Positions 61,101 to 64,000 are shown, counted from the first letter of the stretch. The stretch is DNA of 64,000 bases from Archivesica marissinica (GCA_014843695.1 CM026400.1:42143983-42207982); one strand, 5' to 3'. The notes: a model not told the origin generated them from the letters alone. Made by a program: numbers and translations.

Positions 61101-61307
61101 TCGGAGTTGGTCTTTAACAAATAATTAGGTTTGACTACTAAATGTGCCACCTACCTGAACAGCCGACCTGAGAGAAGCCATAGTAGTATCGCTGGCACTG
61201 GTCACACTTCCTGCCGGTCACTCCGGGCTTACACTCGCACTGTCCGTCCTTCAGATTGCACGTGTTGTTGAGAGAGCCGGTCACGTCACACATACAACCC
61301 TCACAAC
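14539..61307 (-). CDS. Laminin subunit gamma, 3' part (14 exons)
   Basis: Secreted basement-membrane protein: one chain of the alpha/beta/gamma laminin heterotrimer, assembled through a C-terminal coiled coil. The exons give 689 complete codons. In order: two laminin EGF-like repeats, a CPPC interchain-disulfide motif, about 550 residues of heptad-rich coiled coil, and a C-terminus containing LPDGCF, whose Cys is expected to bond to the beta chain. From recollection of human LAMC1, the order matches block by block (CPSCYGLV-, RKYEQAK-, LPSGCF-like blocks). The LPxGCF end marks a gamma rather than a beta chain. All 13 introns have GT-AG ends and consistent phases (phase 1, 1, 1, 2, 2, 2, 0, 0, 1, 0, 0, 1, 0 from 5' to 3'). 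Intron sizes run from about 0.54 to 20.7 kb, and nearly all contain minisatellites or transposons. The 5' exons (signal peptide, LN, earlier LE and L4 domains) lie beyond 64000. Confidence 0.96.
14690..15070. repeat. ~60-67-bp tandem repeat, ~6 copies, in the last intron
   Basis: The unit contains AAATAAAATATCCTATAT, CATCTCGTAA and GCATGCTGGGTAAAATAAAT. Copies vary in length because the AAATAAAT run and the TTTCAT segment expand or drop out. The array begins about 15 bp from the acceptor of the terminal exon but does not include the splice site. Confidence 0.9.
15214..15341 (-). CDS. Laminin gamma exon: coiled coil after the giant intron
   Basis: 128 bp, phase 1 in, phase 0 out. Acceptor ACATTCAG, donor CAG|GTTCAT (weak donor). 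It encodes [20 protein letters not shown], then [20 protein letters not shown] and NQ. The LDTxxLxxL block matches LAMC1. The junction S is read from T|CT across the 20.7-kb intron. Confidence 0.93.
15397..16015. repeat. GGCTGATTACATACATACAC array, left block
   Basis: Tandem 20-bp units of GGCTGATTACATACATACAY type, with many single-base variants (GATTGTATAC, GATTATATAC, CACACATG). It is more diverged than the main array on the other side of the A/C tract, as expected for an older edge. Confidence 0.95.
16016..16764. repeat. ~750-bp almost pure A/C tract
   Basis: Made of AACAC, ACACAC and AACAAC strings with only a handful of T and no G. On the transcribed (minus) strand it is a GT-only tract. 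The long open frames on the minus strand are Cys/Val low complexity and not genes. It interrupts the GGCTGATTACATAC array. A 35-bp echo of it occurs at 25015-25050. Confidence 0.95.
16765..34848. repeat. Main ~18-kb GGCTGATTACATACATACAT satellite
   Basis: Units of GGCTGATTRCATACATACAT with a variable number of CATA tetramers (20, 24, 28, 32 bp and so on) and point variants (AGCTGA, GGCCGA, CACGGC). Longer blocks recur: a segment with closely spaced GGCCGATTACATACACGGCC appears at about 21129, 23046, 25746, 27649, 29325, 31382 and 33681. That gives a higher-order period of about 1.7-2.7 kb. It fills most of one laminin intron. The short ORFs within it are artefacts of the repeat. Confidence 0.97.
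19176..20175. other. Assembly gap, 1000 N
   Basis: Exactly 1000 N, a conventional placeholder length, so the true size of the array here is unknown. Confidence 0.99.
34849..36010. other. Intron sequence, nothing recognised
   Basis: Sequence between the satellite and exon 36011-36110. AT-rich, with no supported ORF, RNA gene or repeat. Confidence 0.5.
36011..36110 (-). CDS. Laminin gamma exon: coiled coil
   Basis: 100 bp, phase 0 in, phase 1 out. Acceptor TTTCTCAG, donor CTGT|GTAAGT. It encodes [20 protein letters not shown], then [13 protein letters not shown]. It is followed by the 20.7-kb intron filled by the large array. Confidence 0.92.
36285..36515 (-). mobile_element. tRNA-derived SINE (family II)
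   Basis: The minus-strand head TGTCCGATTAGCGCAGTGGT carries box A, and box B is CCCGGGTTCGATCCTCGG. The body has TGTGAGATGGTACGGTGGTC and GGTGAGTTTTCTCCGGGTAC, then GAGAGTGATTAATATAAGTT. Further copies lie at 37486, 44889, 52058 and, as fragments, at 42437 and 42838. Confidence 0.9.
36541..37280. mobile_element. TIR element with ~68-bp internal tandem expansion
   Basis: The ends are inverted: ACAGTCTACATCCGCTATGT at the left, and CATACGGTTGTAGACTGTAT at the right. Inside are about seven units starting GAGGGTTTGACTTAACGAAA with GATATAAACGGAGCCAG and TATATGTAAAATGATAGTGT. A piece of a CAGTCAAACCTG-type MITE is inserted at about 37026-37168. The relative at 49660-49862, in inverted orientation, has a single unit. 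Confidence 0.75.
37281..37485. repeat. Flank shared in inverted orientation with 49490-49660
   Basis: CACGAAGCTTAATTGTATAT, CTACATCAGATCCTACATAA and CAACCCATTTGCTTTTTC have close reverse-complement matches at 49490-49660. The shared unit therefore extends beyond the TIR element, giving an inverted pair of about 370 alignable bp either side of 12 kb. Confidence 0.8.
37486..37735 (-). mobile_element. SINE family II with an internal duplication
   Basis: Same family as 36285-36515. The segment GGATCTGGCGACCACCGTAC to CACATACTTCCCGG is present twice in tandem, and one copy of box B is lost to the duplication. Confidence 0.8.
38013..38171 (-). CDS. Laminin gamma exon: coiled coil
   Basis: 159 bp, phase 0 at both ends. 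Acceptor TTGAACAG, donor AAT|GTAAGT. It encodes [20 protein letters not shown], then [20 protein letters not shown] and [18 protein letters not shown] begins only 30 bp upstream of its acceptor (38202-38309). Confidence 0.93.
38202..38309. mobile_element. 108-bp MITE of the pogo-like family
   Basis: TA at both ends (38202-38203, 38308-38309) and long inverted termini, CCGTATTTAGCTATGTATAG then TGCGC. Its left part equals the reverse complement of the right end of the 59453-60998 element, and its right part equals that element's left end, so it is an internal-deletion derivative. It begins 30 bp upstream, in gene sense, of the acceptor of laminin exon 38013-38171. Confidence 0.9.
38780..38987 (-). 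mobile_element. SINE family I, internally deleted
   Basis: TTTTACGCCTGCATCAGCTC, GCCGGCGGGCAGTTTACATA and CCGTAAGAAACTGCCAAC are preserved, but the box-B region is deleted (AACTGTGCGTGATCATCAG). Just left of it, at about 38725-38775, is a family-IV SINE scrap (GGACATGAAAGAATTTGATA). Confidence 0.75.
39039..39238 (-). CDS. Laminin gamma exon: coiled coil
   Basis: 200 bp, phase 1 in, phase 0 out. Acceptor TTGGATAG, donor GGC|GTAAGT. It encodes [20 protein letters not shown], then [40 protein letters not shown] and AQGASG. The [11 protein letters not shown] block matches the gamma family. Confidence 0.94.
39297..39412. repeat. Perfect 25-bp inverted repeat (hairpin)
   Basis: GAAATAATAAGTATCAACCG plus TGGTA on the left is followed about 65 bp later by its exact reverse complement. 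Part of the loop (TATATCGCAGAATAACC) recurs at about 39828. Confidence 0.85.
39414..39895. mobile_element. Putative ~480-bp TIR element
   Basis: ATTCTAACACGAC at the left is matched by GTCGTGTTAGAAT at the right. No transposase and no clear target duplication, so the classification is tentative. Confidence 0.5.
39955..40255. repeat. 42-bp tandem repeat, ~7 copies
   Basis: The unit contains AATAATTATTCAATTTTAGA, ATGTCTGTTTTTGTTTTTCA and TT. It is AT-rich, and one plus-strand frame stays open because 42 is divisible by 3. Confidence 0.9.
40278..40450 (+). mobile_element. SINE family III, headless copy
   Basis: GGAGCCGTTACGATTGTGCC, GAGATCTCGAGAGTGATTCA and TCGCAATCGAGCTAAAATAA match the 6815-7065 copy. 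The tRNA-like head is absent. It faces the next SINE tail to tail. Confidence 0.75.
40470..40690 (-). mobile_element. SINE family III, opposite orientation
   Basis: Minus-strand head GTGATAGCACAGTGGTTGAG, then the body CATTGTCATCATACCCTTAG and tail GCTTAAATAAATTTGT. With 40278-40450 it makes an inverted pair separated by only a few tens of bases. Confidence 0.75.
40822..40936 (-). CDS. Laminin gamma exon: coiled coil
   Basis: 115 bp, phase 0 in, phase 1 out. Acceptor GTTACAG, donor CTCG|GTGAGT. It encodes [20 protein letters not shown], then [18 protein letters not shown]. The RADxxxA and TLxEAN blocks match LAMC1. Confidence 0.93.
41159..42270. repeat. 1.1-kb duplicated segment, copy 2 (in a laminin intron)
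   Basis: See 11773-12890. This copy begins at GTTGCTTTTTGCGATGTAAT and ends with the family-I SINE head GACCACGGAGGCGG. The flanking bases differ completely between the copies, which fixes the boundaries. Confidence 0.9.
41995..42270 (-). mobile_element. SINE family I inside the duplicated segment
   Basis: Full-length family-I SINE on the minus strand. It retains intact box A (TGGTCGAGTGGTTACGG) and box B (CGGGTTCGAGCCCC). Confidence 0.85.
42437..42580 (-). mobile_element. SINE family II fragment
   Basis: ACCGATTGCGAAACAGGCTT, CTTATATTAATCACTTTCAT and ACAACCGTACAATCTCACAT match family II. It resumes at 42838-42875 (CGATCCTTGCATTGGTGAGA), so later insertions (42598-42833 and 42876-43129) have split it. 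Confidence 0.7.
42598..42833 (-). mobile_element. SINE family IV, unexpanded copy
   Basis: Minus-strand head TTTCCGTGGTCGGGTGGTTA, box-B-like TAGGTTTGAATCCCATTGGG, then CAAATGATTTCTTGTGATGA and the body. This is the reference for the expanded copy at 7335-8886: it has a single CTACAGAGGGGGGCAAGTGA segment between the boxes. Confidence 0.8.
42864..43141 (-). mobile_element. SINE family I with 12-bp target-site duplication
   Basis: The SINE occupies 42876-43129 (minus strand). The target-site duplication GAGAAGTGAGAG is at 42864-42875 and 43130-43141. The insertion split a family-II SINE, whose sequence resumes after the following array (GGCTAACAACC). The right duplication plus the SINE's last 8 bases (GGCGGACT) became the unit of the adjacent minisatellite. 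Confidence 0.88.
43122..43720. repeat. 20-bp minisatellite, ~30 copies
   Basis: The unit GAGAAGTGAGAGGACGGACT is the 12-bp SINE target-site duplication plus the 8-bp SINE end. Units near the right edge keep the exact SINE end GGCGGACT. Variants are GACAGACT, GACAGACG and GACATACT. The reverse strand is open in two frames. Confidence 0.95.
43773..43895 (-). CDS. Laminin gamma exon: coiled coil
   Basis: 123 bp, phase 0 at both ends. Acceptor ATTGCAG, donor CAG|GTCAGA. It encodes [20 protein letters not shown], then [20 protein letters not shown] and Q. It sits between two arrays: the 51-bp array ends at its acceptor, and the 20-bp array lies about 50 bp past its donor. Reading past the donor stays open for about 220 codons through the 20-bp array. 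Confidence 0.93.
43896..44310. repeat. 51-bp tandem repeat, ~8 copies, abutting a splice acceptor
   Basis: Unit on the sense (minus) strand: CATGTTTGTTTATTGCGAGC, TGCAGTGAGGTATAGTAAAC, TGCTATATTTG. The real acceptor context, CATGTTTGTTTTATTGCAG|GCTGC, is a variant of the same unit. The array therefore incorporates the polypyrimidine/acceptor region and the first exon bases. Confidence 0.92.
44330..44536. repeat. Short duplications in an intron
   Basis: TATTAATAATGACAGATATT-type units repeat at 44338-44455. A 41-bp stretch containing CCTGCTGCGCTGATTGGATA and GGCAATTAACA is present twice at 44464-44536, ending 10 bp before the donor of exon 44546-44723. Confidence 0.8.
44546..44723 (-). CDS. 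Laminin gamma exon: coiled coil
   Basis: 178 bp, phase 2 in, phase 0 out. Acceptor ATTACAG, donor GAG|GTATGT. It encodes [20 protein letters not shown], then [20 protein letters not shown] and [19 protein letters not shown]. The proline-containing break (MQIPSIN) corresponds to the loop region between helices in gamma chains. Confidence 0.93.
44889..45115 (+). mobile_element. SINE family II (plus strand)
   Basis: TTAGCGCAGTGGTTAGTGCG (box A) and ACGGGTTCGATCCTCGGACC (box B), body GTATGTGAGATGCTACGGTG, tail GAGTGATTAATATAAGTTGT. Oriented opposite to the copies at 36285 and 37486. Confidence 0.85.
45116..45456. other. Intron sequence, nothing recognised
   Basis: No supported feature. Confidence 0.45.
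45457..46665. mobile_element. MITE-like element expanded by a 55-bp tandem array (~16 copies)
   Basis: Left end CCATATATTCCCGGCCATAA then GTCGAG; right end GTCGACTTAAAACCGGGAAT then ATACGG. The two are inverted relatives. Units at about 45470-46390: CCATAAGTCGAGAGTCAATG, TTGGCTTGAAAATGCTGACT, TTAAGCTGGATCCTT. Two units lack the GTCGAGAGTCAAT segment (about 45690 and 45845), and those deletions recur with a spacing of about 150 bp. Confidence 0.75.
46915..47155. mobile_element. piggyBac-like MITE, copy 2
   Basis: TTAA at 46915-46918 and 47152-47155. Termini CCCTTTCAACACCA and TGGTGTTGAAAGAA. Internal hairpin around GAGCCGGCTCGTGACGAGCC. Confidence 0.85.
47156..47618. other. Intron sequence, nothing recognised
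   Basis: AT-rich, with a CTCTCTCTCTTTC run near 47342. No supported feature. Confidence 0.45.
47619..47756 (-). CDS. Laminin gamma exon: coiled coil
   Basis: 138 bp, phase 2 at both ends. Acceptor ATTCAG, donor CAG|GTATGA. It encodes [20 protein letters not shown], then [20 protein letters not shown] and QDLKI. It joins in frame to [10 protein letters not shown] of the next exon, matching the gamma-chain block before RKYEQ. Confidence 0.92.
47797..48085 (+). mobile_element. tRNA-headed SINE with a conserved central domain
   Basis: The 75-nt head has a perfect 7-bp acceptor-like stem (CAGACGG at 47797-47803 with CCGTCTG at 47865-47871), box A TAGTCCAGCGGTTAACACG, an anticodon-like stem TGGA/TCCA with loop TTGGGAA, and box B GGTTCGATCC. 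It is followed by TCAGATGGGACTTTAAACCG, GCACGTAAAAGAACC and CATATGGGCAACCGGTAGCG, which resemble the conserved central domains shared by distant metazoan SINEs. The attached body argues against a functional tRNA gene. Confidence 0.75.
48519..48937. mobile_element. TA-flanked CAGTCAAACCTG MITE (Tc1/mariner-like)
   Basis: Ends CAGTCAAACCTGTGTTAGTG and AAGACAGGTTTGACTG, with TA at 48517-48518 and 48938-48939. The neighbouring tandem copies show the empty site (CCCTACATCAC). The internal GCTGCTTAA/TTAAGCAGCC motifs match 50901-51493 and 58590-58977. It carries a nested piggyBac-like MITE. Confidence 0.88.
48679..48923. mobile_element. piggyBac-like MITE, copy 3, nested
   Basis: TTAA at 48679-48682 and 48920-48923, created inside GCTGCTTAAGACAGG of the host MITE. 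Termini CCCTTTCAACACCA and TGGTGTTGAATGGG, with the same internal hairpin as the other two copies. Confidence 0.88.
49031..49489. other. Intron sequence, nothing recognised
   Basis: AT-rich, with no supported feature. Confidence 0.45.
49490..49862. repeat. Inverted counterpart of 36541-37460
   Basis: AAAGCAAATGGGTTGGGCTG, CCAGCATTG-complement motifs, TCCGGTTATCTCGAAGTCGG and CGACATAACGGATGTAGACT are reverse complements of the earlier region. This copy holds only one of the 68-bp units, which probably represents the state before expansion. Confidence 0.8.
49860..50065. repeat. AT-rich microsatellite (ACAAATATTATAT / ACAAATATTACAC)
   Basis: Alternating 13-bp units TATACAAATATTA and CACACAAATATTA. 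It abuts the end of the TIR element at 49862. Confidence 0.9.
50270..50490. mobile_element. Hairpin MITE
   Basis: Terminal-region inverted repeats of about 39 bp (ACCACTTTTGCAAACAGCAT, AGAGCCAGATCAG against CTGATCTGGGTCTATGTTGT, TTGCAAATGTG). A third internal copy is TCTGATCAGGCTCTATGCTG. Similar hairpin repeats are abundant in bivalve genomes by my recollection. No coding sequence. Confidence 0.7.
50491..50898. other. Intron sequence, nothing recognised
   Basis: No supported feature. Confidence 0.45.
50901..51493. mobile_element. CAGTCAAACCTG MITE with 18-bp internal expansion
   Basis: Ends CAGTCAAACCTGTCTTAAGC and AACACAGGTTTGACTG, with TA on both sides (50899-50900, 51494-51495). Inside are about 26 units of 18 bp: TTGGCTGCTTAATACAGG, TTGACTGCTTATTACAGG and TTTGCTGCTAAATACAGG, in homogeneous runs. 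The plus strand stays open as a WLLNTG-type hexapeptide repeat, not a gene. Confidence 0.88.
51795..51944 (-). CDS. Laminin gamma exon: coiled coil
   Basis: 150 bp, phase 2 at both ends. Acceptor TTTACAG, donor GAG|GTAAGT. It encodes [20 protein letters not shown], then [20 protein letters not shown] and ATEAKALSM, alanine-rich heptads typical of laminin domain II/I. Confidence 0.93.
52058..52270 (+). mobile_element. SINE family II (plus strand)
   Basis: GTCCGATTAGCGCAGTGGTT (box A) and CCCGGGTTCGATCCTCAGAC (box B), body TGTGAGATGGTACGATGGTC, tail CAACGAGAGTGATTAATATA. It occupies a third of the short 609-bp intron between two laminin exons. Confidence 0.88.
52380..52505 (-). mobile_element. 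SINE family IV, head fragment
   Basis: ACATGAAAGAATTCAACACA, GGGATTCGAACATACATCGG and AATTTCAAGTCAACGACCGT match the head of family IV on the minus strand. It ends about 50 bp from the donor of exon 52554-52713. Confidence 0.65.
52554..52713 (-). CDS. Laminin gamma exon: coiled coil (domain II)
   Basis: 160 bp, phase 1 in, phase 2 out. Acceptor ATTTTAG, donor CAG|GTCAGT. It encodes [20 protein letters not shown], then [20 protein letters not shown] and [12 protein letters not shown]. It contains a Cys (SRC) within the coiled coil. The intron upstream in gene sense is a minisatellite that stays open in this exon's frame for some 340 codons. Confidence 0.92.
52745..53985. repeat. 19-20-bp minisatellite (GAGGATAGAAGAAATACAC)
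   Basis: About 65 units. Variants are GAGGATGGGAGAAATACCC, GAGGATAGGAGAAATACAC and, at the right edge, CCAGATGATAGGAGAAAT. The minus strand is open in three frames ([22 protein letters not shown]). It starts about 30 bp from the acceptor of exon 52554-52713 but does not contain the splice site. Confidence 0.93.
54034..54845 (-). repeat. 62-bp array of duplicated exon end plus splice donor, 13 extra copies
   Basis: Each unit, read in gene sense, is the last 49 bases of exon 54846-55037 (ending GACGCACGAGGGGCGACAA) plus the first 13 intron bases (GTAAGTTACCATA). Donor positions recur near 54775, 54713, 54651, 54589, 54527, 54465, 54403, 54341, 54279, 54217, 54155, 54093 and 54043. Two copies (54279, 54403) have AT in place of GT and share CACCCC, so a two-unit block was itself duplicated. 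The period of 62 shifts frame, and the first read-through meets TAG. Confidence 0.95.
54846..55037 (-). CDS. Laminin gamma exon: CxxC and start of coiled coil
   Basis: 192 bp, phase 1 at both ends. Acceptor CTCACAG, donor ACAA|GTAAGT. It begins with the codon for D joined across the intron and then [20 protein letters not shown], the conserved two-cysteine motif followed by the first heptads of domain II. It ends [17 protein letters not shown] and VNDS are potential N-glycosylation sites. The last 49 bases and the first 13 intron bases are the unit of the 62-bp array next to it. Reading past the donor meets TAG after SKLP. Confidence 0.96.
55038..55744. other. Intron sequence with a SINE-tail scrap
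   Basis: At 55428-55500, CCTCTAATGTCGAACCCCTC then ACGGGGATGTAGAAATGTCC resembles the 3' part of SINE family V. At 55545-55610, two copies of ACGATGCRTTCCGRWTG-type sequence occur. Nothing else is supported. Confidence 0.45.
55745..58416 (-). repeat. Minisatellite built on the splice donor of the last LE exon
   Basis: Composite units of 11-12 and 23 bp (plus strand CAGTACATACCGACACAGTT, ACACAGT, and GACACAGTGACACAGTTACA). In gene sense nearly every unit contains CTGTGTCG|GTATGTACTG, the same 18 bases that span the real donor at 58416/58417. About 100 donor-like sites lie downstream of the true one (not counted exactly). Large blocks (several hundred bp, e.g. 55980-56330 and 56320-56650) are repeated almost exactly. 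Confidence 0.93.
58417..58554 (-). CDS. Laminin gamma exon: last EGF-like (LE) repeat
   Basis: 138 bp, phase 1 at both ends. Acceptor ACTTCAG, donor GTCG|GTATGT. It encodes [20 protein letters not shown], then [20 protein letters not shown] and TAGCV. NIT is a potential N-glycosylation site. The donor is the first member of the tandem array at 55745-58416: the last 8 exon bases plus the first 10 intron bases are the array's recurring motif. Reading past this donor meets a stop within four codons. Confidence 0.95.
58590..58977. mobile_element. CAGTCAAACCTG MITE with ~70-bp internal repeats
   Basis: Ends CAGTCAAACCTGTCTTAGGC and CTAACACAGGTTTCACTG, flanked by TA. Inside are about four copies of a unit with TGCTTAATAGAGGTCAAATT, TATAACAAAGTAACATATTG and TCTGAAAATTGGC. 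Confidence 0.85.
58984..59110 (+). mobile_element. tRNA-like SINE head
   Basis: CCGTGGCCTAGTGGTTAAGG (box A) and GGGGTTCGTTCCGAC (degraded box B). The sequence after it (GTTGGTGAGCCGCCAGCTAG) has no match elsewhere in the window. Confidence 0.5.
59111..59452. other. Intron sequence, nothing recognised
   Basis: T-rich, with no supported feature. Confidence 0.45.
59453..60998. mobile_element. Pogo-like DNA transposon, internally deleted (~1.55 kb)
   Basis: Flanked by TA. Termini CCGTATTTAGCTATGTATAG then TGCGC are perfect inverted repeats. It encodes, on the minus strand, only the N-terminal part of a pogo-type transposase (59584-60090). The catalytic domain is missing, so the element is non-autonomous. 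The MITE at 38202-38309 is a shorter relative with the same ends. Inserted in the laminin intron between exons 58417-58554 and 61155-61307. Confidence 0.9.
59584..60090 (-). pseudogene. Truncated pogo-type transposase (DNA-binding part only)
   Basis: From the Met of [20 protein letters not shown] (chosen because the helix-turn-helix starts right after it) the frame runs 168 codons. An N-terminal helix-turn-helix (YTAREKL, then [16 protein letters not shown]) is followed by a second CENP-B-like DNA-binding domain ([20 protein letters not shown], then [20 protein letters not shown]). The frame ends at [10 protein letters not shown] and a stop. In intact pogo/Tigger-type transposases this segment leads directly into the first catalytic Asp, so the break removes the whole DDE nuclease. 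The remaining frame is unbroken, and it could still encode a DNA-binding protein. Confidence 0.85.
61155..61307 (-). CDS. Laminin gamma exon: penultimate EGF-like (LE) repeat
   Basis: 153 bp, phase 1 at both ends (two bases GT, 50 codons, then G). Acceptor TTTGCAG at the right, donor CAG|GTAGGT at the left. It encodes [20 protein letters not shown], then [20 protein letters not shown] and [10 protein letters not shown]. The eight-cysteine spacing and the GxxGxxCDxC motif are typical of laminin LE domains. Its first codon needs a G from an upstream exon outside the window. Confidence 0.95.
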
Positions 61308-61412
61308 CTGCAAATATCATTTTGTAAATTAGTCTGAAACAGACTTATAGTGTTCTCAATACATGAATATGAACACAACTAGAAATGGTGGACCTGAATT
61401 TGGCAGAAATAA

Positions 61413-63022
61413 GTCTCCCTGAGCTTCCTCAGTTCTCATTATCCAGAGCTGCCTCAGTTCTCCCTACCCAGAGCTGCCTCAGTTCTCCCTACCCAGAGCT
61501 GCCTCAGTTCTCCCTATCCAGAGCTGCCTCAGTTCTCATTATCCAGAGCTGCCTCAGTTCTCGCTACCCCTACCCAGAGCTGCCTCAGTTCTCCCTATCC
61601 AGAGCTGCCTCAGTTCTCCCTACCCAGAGCTTCCTCAGTTCTCCCTACCCAGAACTACCTCAGTTCTCCCTACCCAGAACTGCCTCAGTTCTCCCTATCC
61701 AGAGCTGCCTCAGTTCTCCCTATCCAGAGCTGCCTCAGTTCTCCCTATCCAGAGCTGCCTCAGTTCTCCCTACCCAGAGCTGCCTCAGTTCTCCCTATCC
61801 AGAGCTGCCTCAGTTCTCCCTATCCAGAGCTGCCTCAGTTCTCCCTACCCAGAGCTGCCTCAGTTCTCCCTATCCAGAGCTGCCTCAGTTCTCCCTATCC
61901 AGAGCTGCCTCAGTTCTCCCTACCCAGAGCTTCCTCAGTTCTCCCTACCCAGAACTACCTCAGTTCTCCCTACCCAGAACTGCCTCAGTTCTCCCTATCC
62001 AGAGCTGCCTCAGTTCTCCCTACCCAGAGCTGCCTCAGTTCTCCCTATCCAGAGCTGCCTCAGTTCTCCCTATCCAGAGCTGCCTCAGTTCTCCCTACCC
62101 AGAGCGGCCTCAGTTCTCCCTACCCAGAGCTGCCTCAGTTCTCCCTACCCAGAGCTGCCTCAGTTCTCCCTATCCAGAGCTGCCTCAGTTCTCCCTATCC
62201 AGAGCTGCCTCAGTTCTCCCTATCCAGAGCTTCCTCAGTTCTCCCTACCCAGAGCTGCCTCAGTTCTCCCTATCAAGAGCTGCCTCAGTTCTCCCTACCC
62301 AGAGCTTCCTCAGTTCTCCCTACCCAGAGCTACCTCAGTTCTCCCTATCCAGAACTGCCTCAGTTCTCCCTATCCAGAGCTGCCTCAGTTCTCCCTACCC
62401 AGAGCTGCCTCAGTTCTCCCTATCCAGAGCTGCCTCAGTTCTCCCTAACCAGAGCTGCCTCAGTTCTCCCTAACCAGAGCTGCCTCAGTTCTCCCTAACC
62501 AGAGCTGCCTCAGTTCTCCCTATCCAGAGCTGTCTCAGTTCTCCCTACCCAGAGCTGCCTCAGTTCTCCCTACCCATATCCAGAGCTGCCTCAGTTCTCC
62601 CTATCCCCAGAGCTGCCTCAGTTCTCCCTACCCAGAGCTGCCTCAGTTCTCCCTACCCAGAGCTGCCTCAGTTCTCCCTACCCAGAGCTGCCTCAGTTCT
62701 CCCTATCCAGAGCTGCCTCAGTTCTCCCTATCCAGAGCTGCCTCAGTTCTCCCTACCCAGAGCTTCCTCAGTTCTCCCTATCCAGACTGCCTCAGTTCTC
62801 CCTATCCAGAGCTGCCTCAGTTCTCCCTACCCAGAGCTGCCTCAGTTCTCCCTATCCAGAGCTGCCTCAGTTCTCCCTATCCAGAGCTGCCTCAGTTCTC
62901 CCTATCCAGAGCTGCCTCAGTTCTCCCTACCCAGAGCTGCCTCAGTTCTCCCTATCCAGAGCTGCCTCAGTTCTCCCTACCCAGAGCTGCCTCAGTTCTC
63001 CCTACCCAGAGCTGCCTCAGTT
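61413..63022. repeat. 25-bp minisatellite (CCAGAGCTGCCTCAGTTCTCCCTAT)
   Basis: About 64 units of CCAGAGCTGCCTCAGTTCTC plus CCTAY. Variants include GAGCTTCC, GAACTACC and short inserts. Blocks of several units repeat (e.g. 61621-61760 and 61921-62060). The plus strand is open because three units make 25 codons. It begins about 105 bp from the acceptor of exon 61155-61307. Confidence 0.95.
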
Positions 63023-63319
63023 AGTGTTACACTATCGGCCACTGACGAGGATTGACATCGATAATCCCCCCCCTTACAACCTTACCCCACACATACCTGC
63101 ACCCACAGATTGCATACTGTACAGCATGTACCTAGTCCACTATAGTGTTTCACCCAGACTGAAACAAAGGCAGGGCGCAGGTACCAAAAAGGTCATTATT
63201 TCACGTTGCCTGTCCTCAAAAGGGCAGAATTGACAATTCATGTTATTGTGAGTACTAAACCAAATCAGTTTTGCAACCTATTGCGTATTACAATTCAAAA
63301 TATATTGTACATTACTGTA
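63023..63319. other. Intron sequence, nothing recognised
   Basis: Short spacer between two arrays. CACTATCGGCCACTGACGAGGA at 63030-63052 is a decayed unit of the array to the right. Confidence 0.5.
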
Positions 63320-64000
63320 CATTACGTACCTTGACCACTTTCACTAACACACGTTACACTATCGGCCTCTGACAAGGACAACACTCCCCGGTCATACCCG
63401 CATGAGACCCTCGACCCACCCCTCACTGATTACTGTACATTACGTACCTTGTCCAATATCACTCACACACGTTACACTATCGGCCTCTGACTAGGATGAC
63501 ACTCCCCAGCCATACCCGTACGAGCCCCTCGACGCACCCCTCACTGATTACTGTACATTACGTGTACATTACGTACCTTGTATCACTCACACACGTGTTA
63601 CACTATTGACCTCTGACTAGGACGACACTCCCCGGTCATACCCGTACGAGCCCCTCGACGCACCCCTCACTGATTACTGTACATTACGTGTACATCATTA
63701 ACCATGTCCAATATCACTCACACACGTTACACTATCAGCCTCTGACAAGGACGACACTCCCCGGTCATACCCGTACGACCCCCTCGACCCACCCCTCACT
63801 GATTACTGTACATTACGTACCTTGTCCGCTATCACTCACACACGTTACACTATCGGCCTCTGACAAGGACGACACTCTCCAGTCATACCTGCATGTATAC
63901 CACCCCTCACTGATTACTGCACATTACGTACCTTGTCCACTATCACTCACACACGTGTTACACTATCAGCCTCTGATAAGCACGAGCCCCTCGACCTACC
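63320..64000 (-). repeat. ~110-129-bp array carrying a donor-like site, at least 6 units, cut by the window edge
   Basis: Gene-sense units contain GTGAGTGATAGTGGACAAG|GTACGTAATGT and CCGGTCATACCCGTACGAGC (plus strand). Donor-like GTACGT sites are at about 63324, 63442, 63571, 63815 and 63925, with a degraded one near 63697. The AGYGGACAAG end reads S-G-Q-G into the next exon, which is what a laminin gamma LE exon should end with here. The array probably starts at an exon beyond 64000. Confidence 0.75.

Noticed and set aside
61385..62473. Plus-strand 362-codon frame (SLSRAASVLPTQSCLSSPYPELPQF repeats)
   Set aside because: Translation of the 25-bp minisatellite; the first unit lacks any conserved protein context.

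Overview
The window is animal nuclear DNA. It is AT-rich, dominated by introns and tandem repeats, and carries one recognisable gene in pieces on the minus strand. Many tRNA-headed SINEs and short hairpin/TIR elements of the kind common in molluscs point to a mollusc, most likely a bivalve. This is an inference, because no species-diagnostic gene is present.

The gene is the 3' part of a laminin gamma subunit (LAMC1 / LanB2 type). Fourteen exons from 61307 down to the stop codon at 14539 encode 689 complete codons: the last two laminin EGF-like repeats, the CxxC that opens the coiled coil, the whole coiled-coil arm and the C-terminus with the LPDGCF motif. Every splice junction has AG/GT and all 13 intron phases join correctly. 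The 5' part of the gene lies beyond base 64000.

The rest is repeats. Right of exon 61155-61307 are a 25-bp minisatellite (61413-63022) and a ~118-bp array (63320-64000). The introns hold a 23-bp composite array (55745-58416), a 62-bp array (54034-54845), a 19-20-bp array (52745-53985), an 18-bp array inside a MITE (50901-51493), a 55-bp array (45457-46665), a 51-bp array (43896-44310), a 20-bp array (43122-43720), and a ~19.4-kb GGCTGATTACATACATACAT array with a 1000-N gap that fills one 20.7-kb intron (15342-36010). Downstream of the gene are a 90-bp array, a 23/30-bp array, a 19-bp array (2877-5963) and a 167-bp triplication. Transposable elements include five tRNA-related SINE families, TTAA-flanked piggyBac-like MITEs (three copies), TA-flanked CAGTCAAACCTG MITEs and a pogo-type transposon with a truncated transposase.

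The main discovery is that several arrays grew out of functional junctions. Two consecutive introns (and, from partial evidence, a third) carry arrays whose repeat unit contains the end of the exon plus its 5' splice site, so the gene has from a dozen to about a hundred tandem decoy donors directly downstream of the real one. Another array is built from a SINE end plus its own target-site duplication. Another expanded between box A and box B of a SINE.
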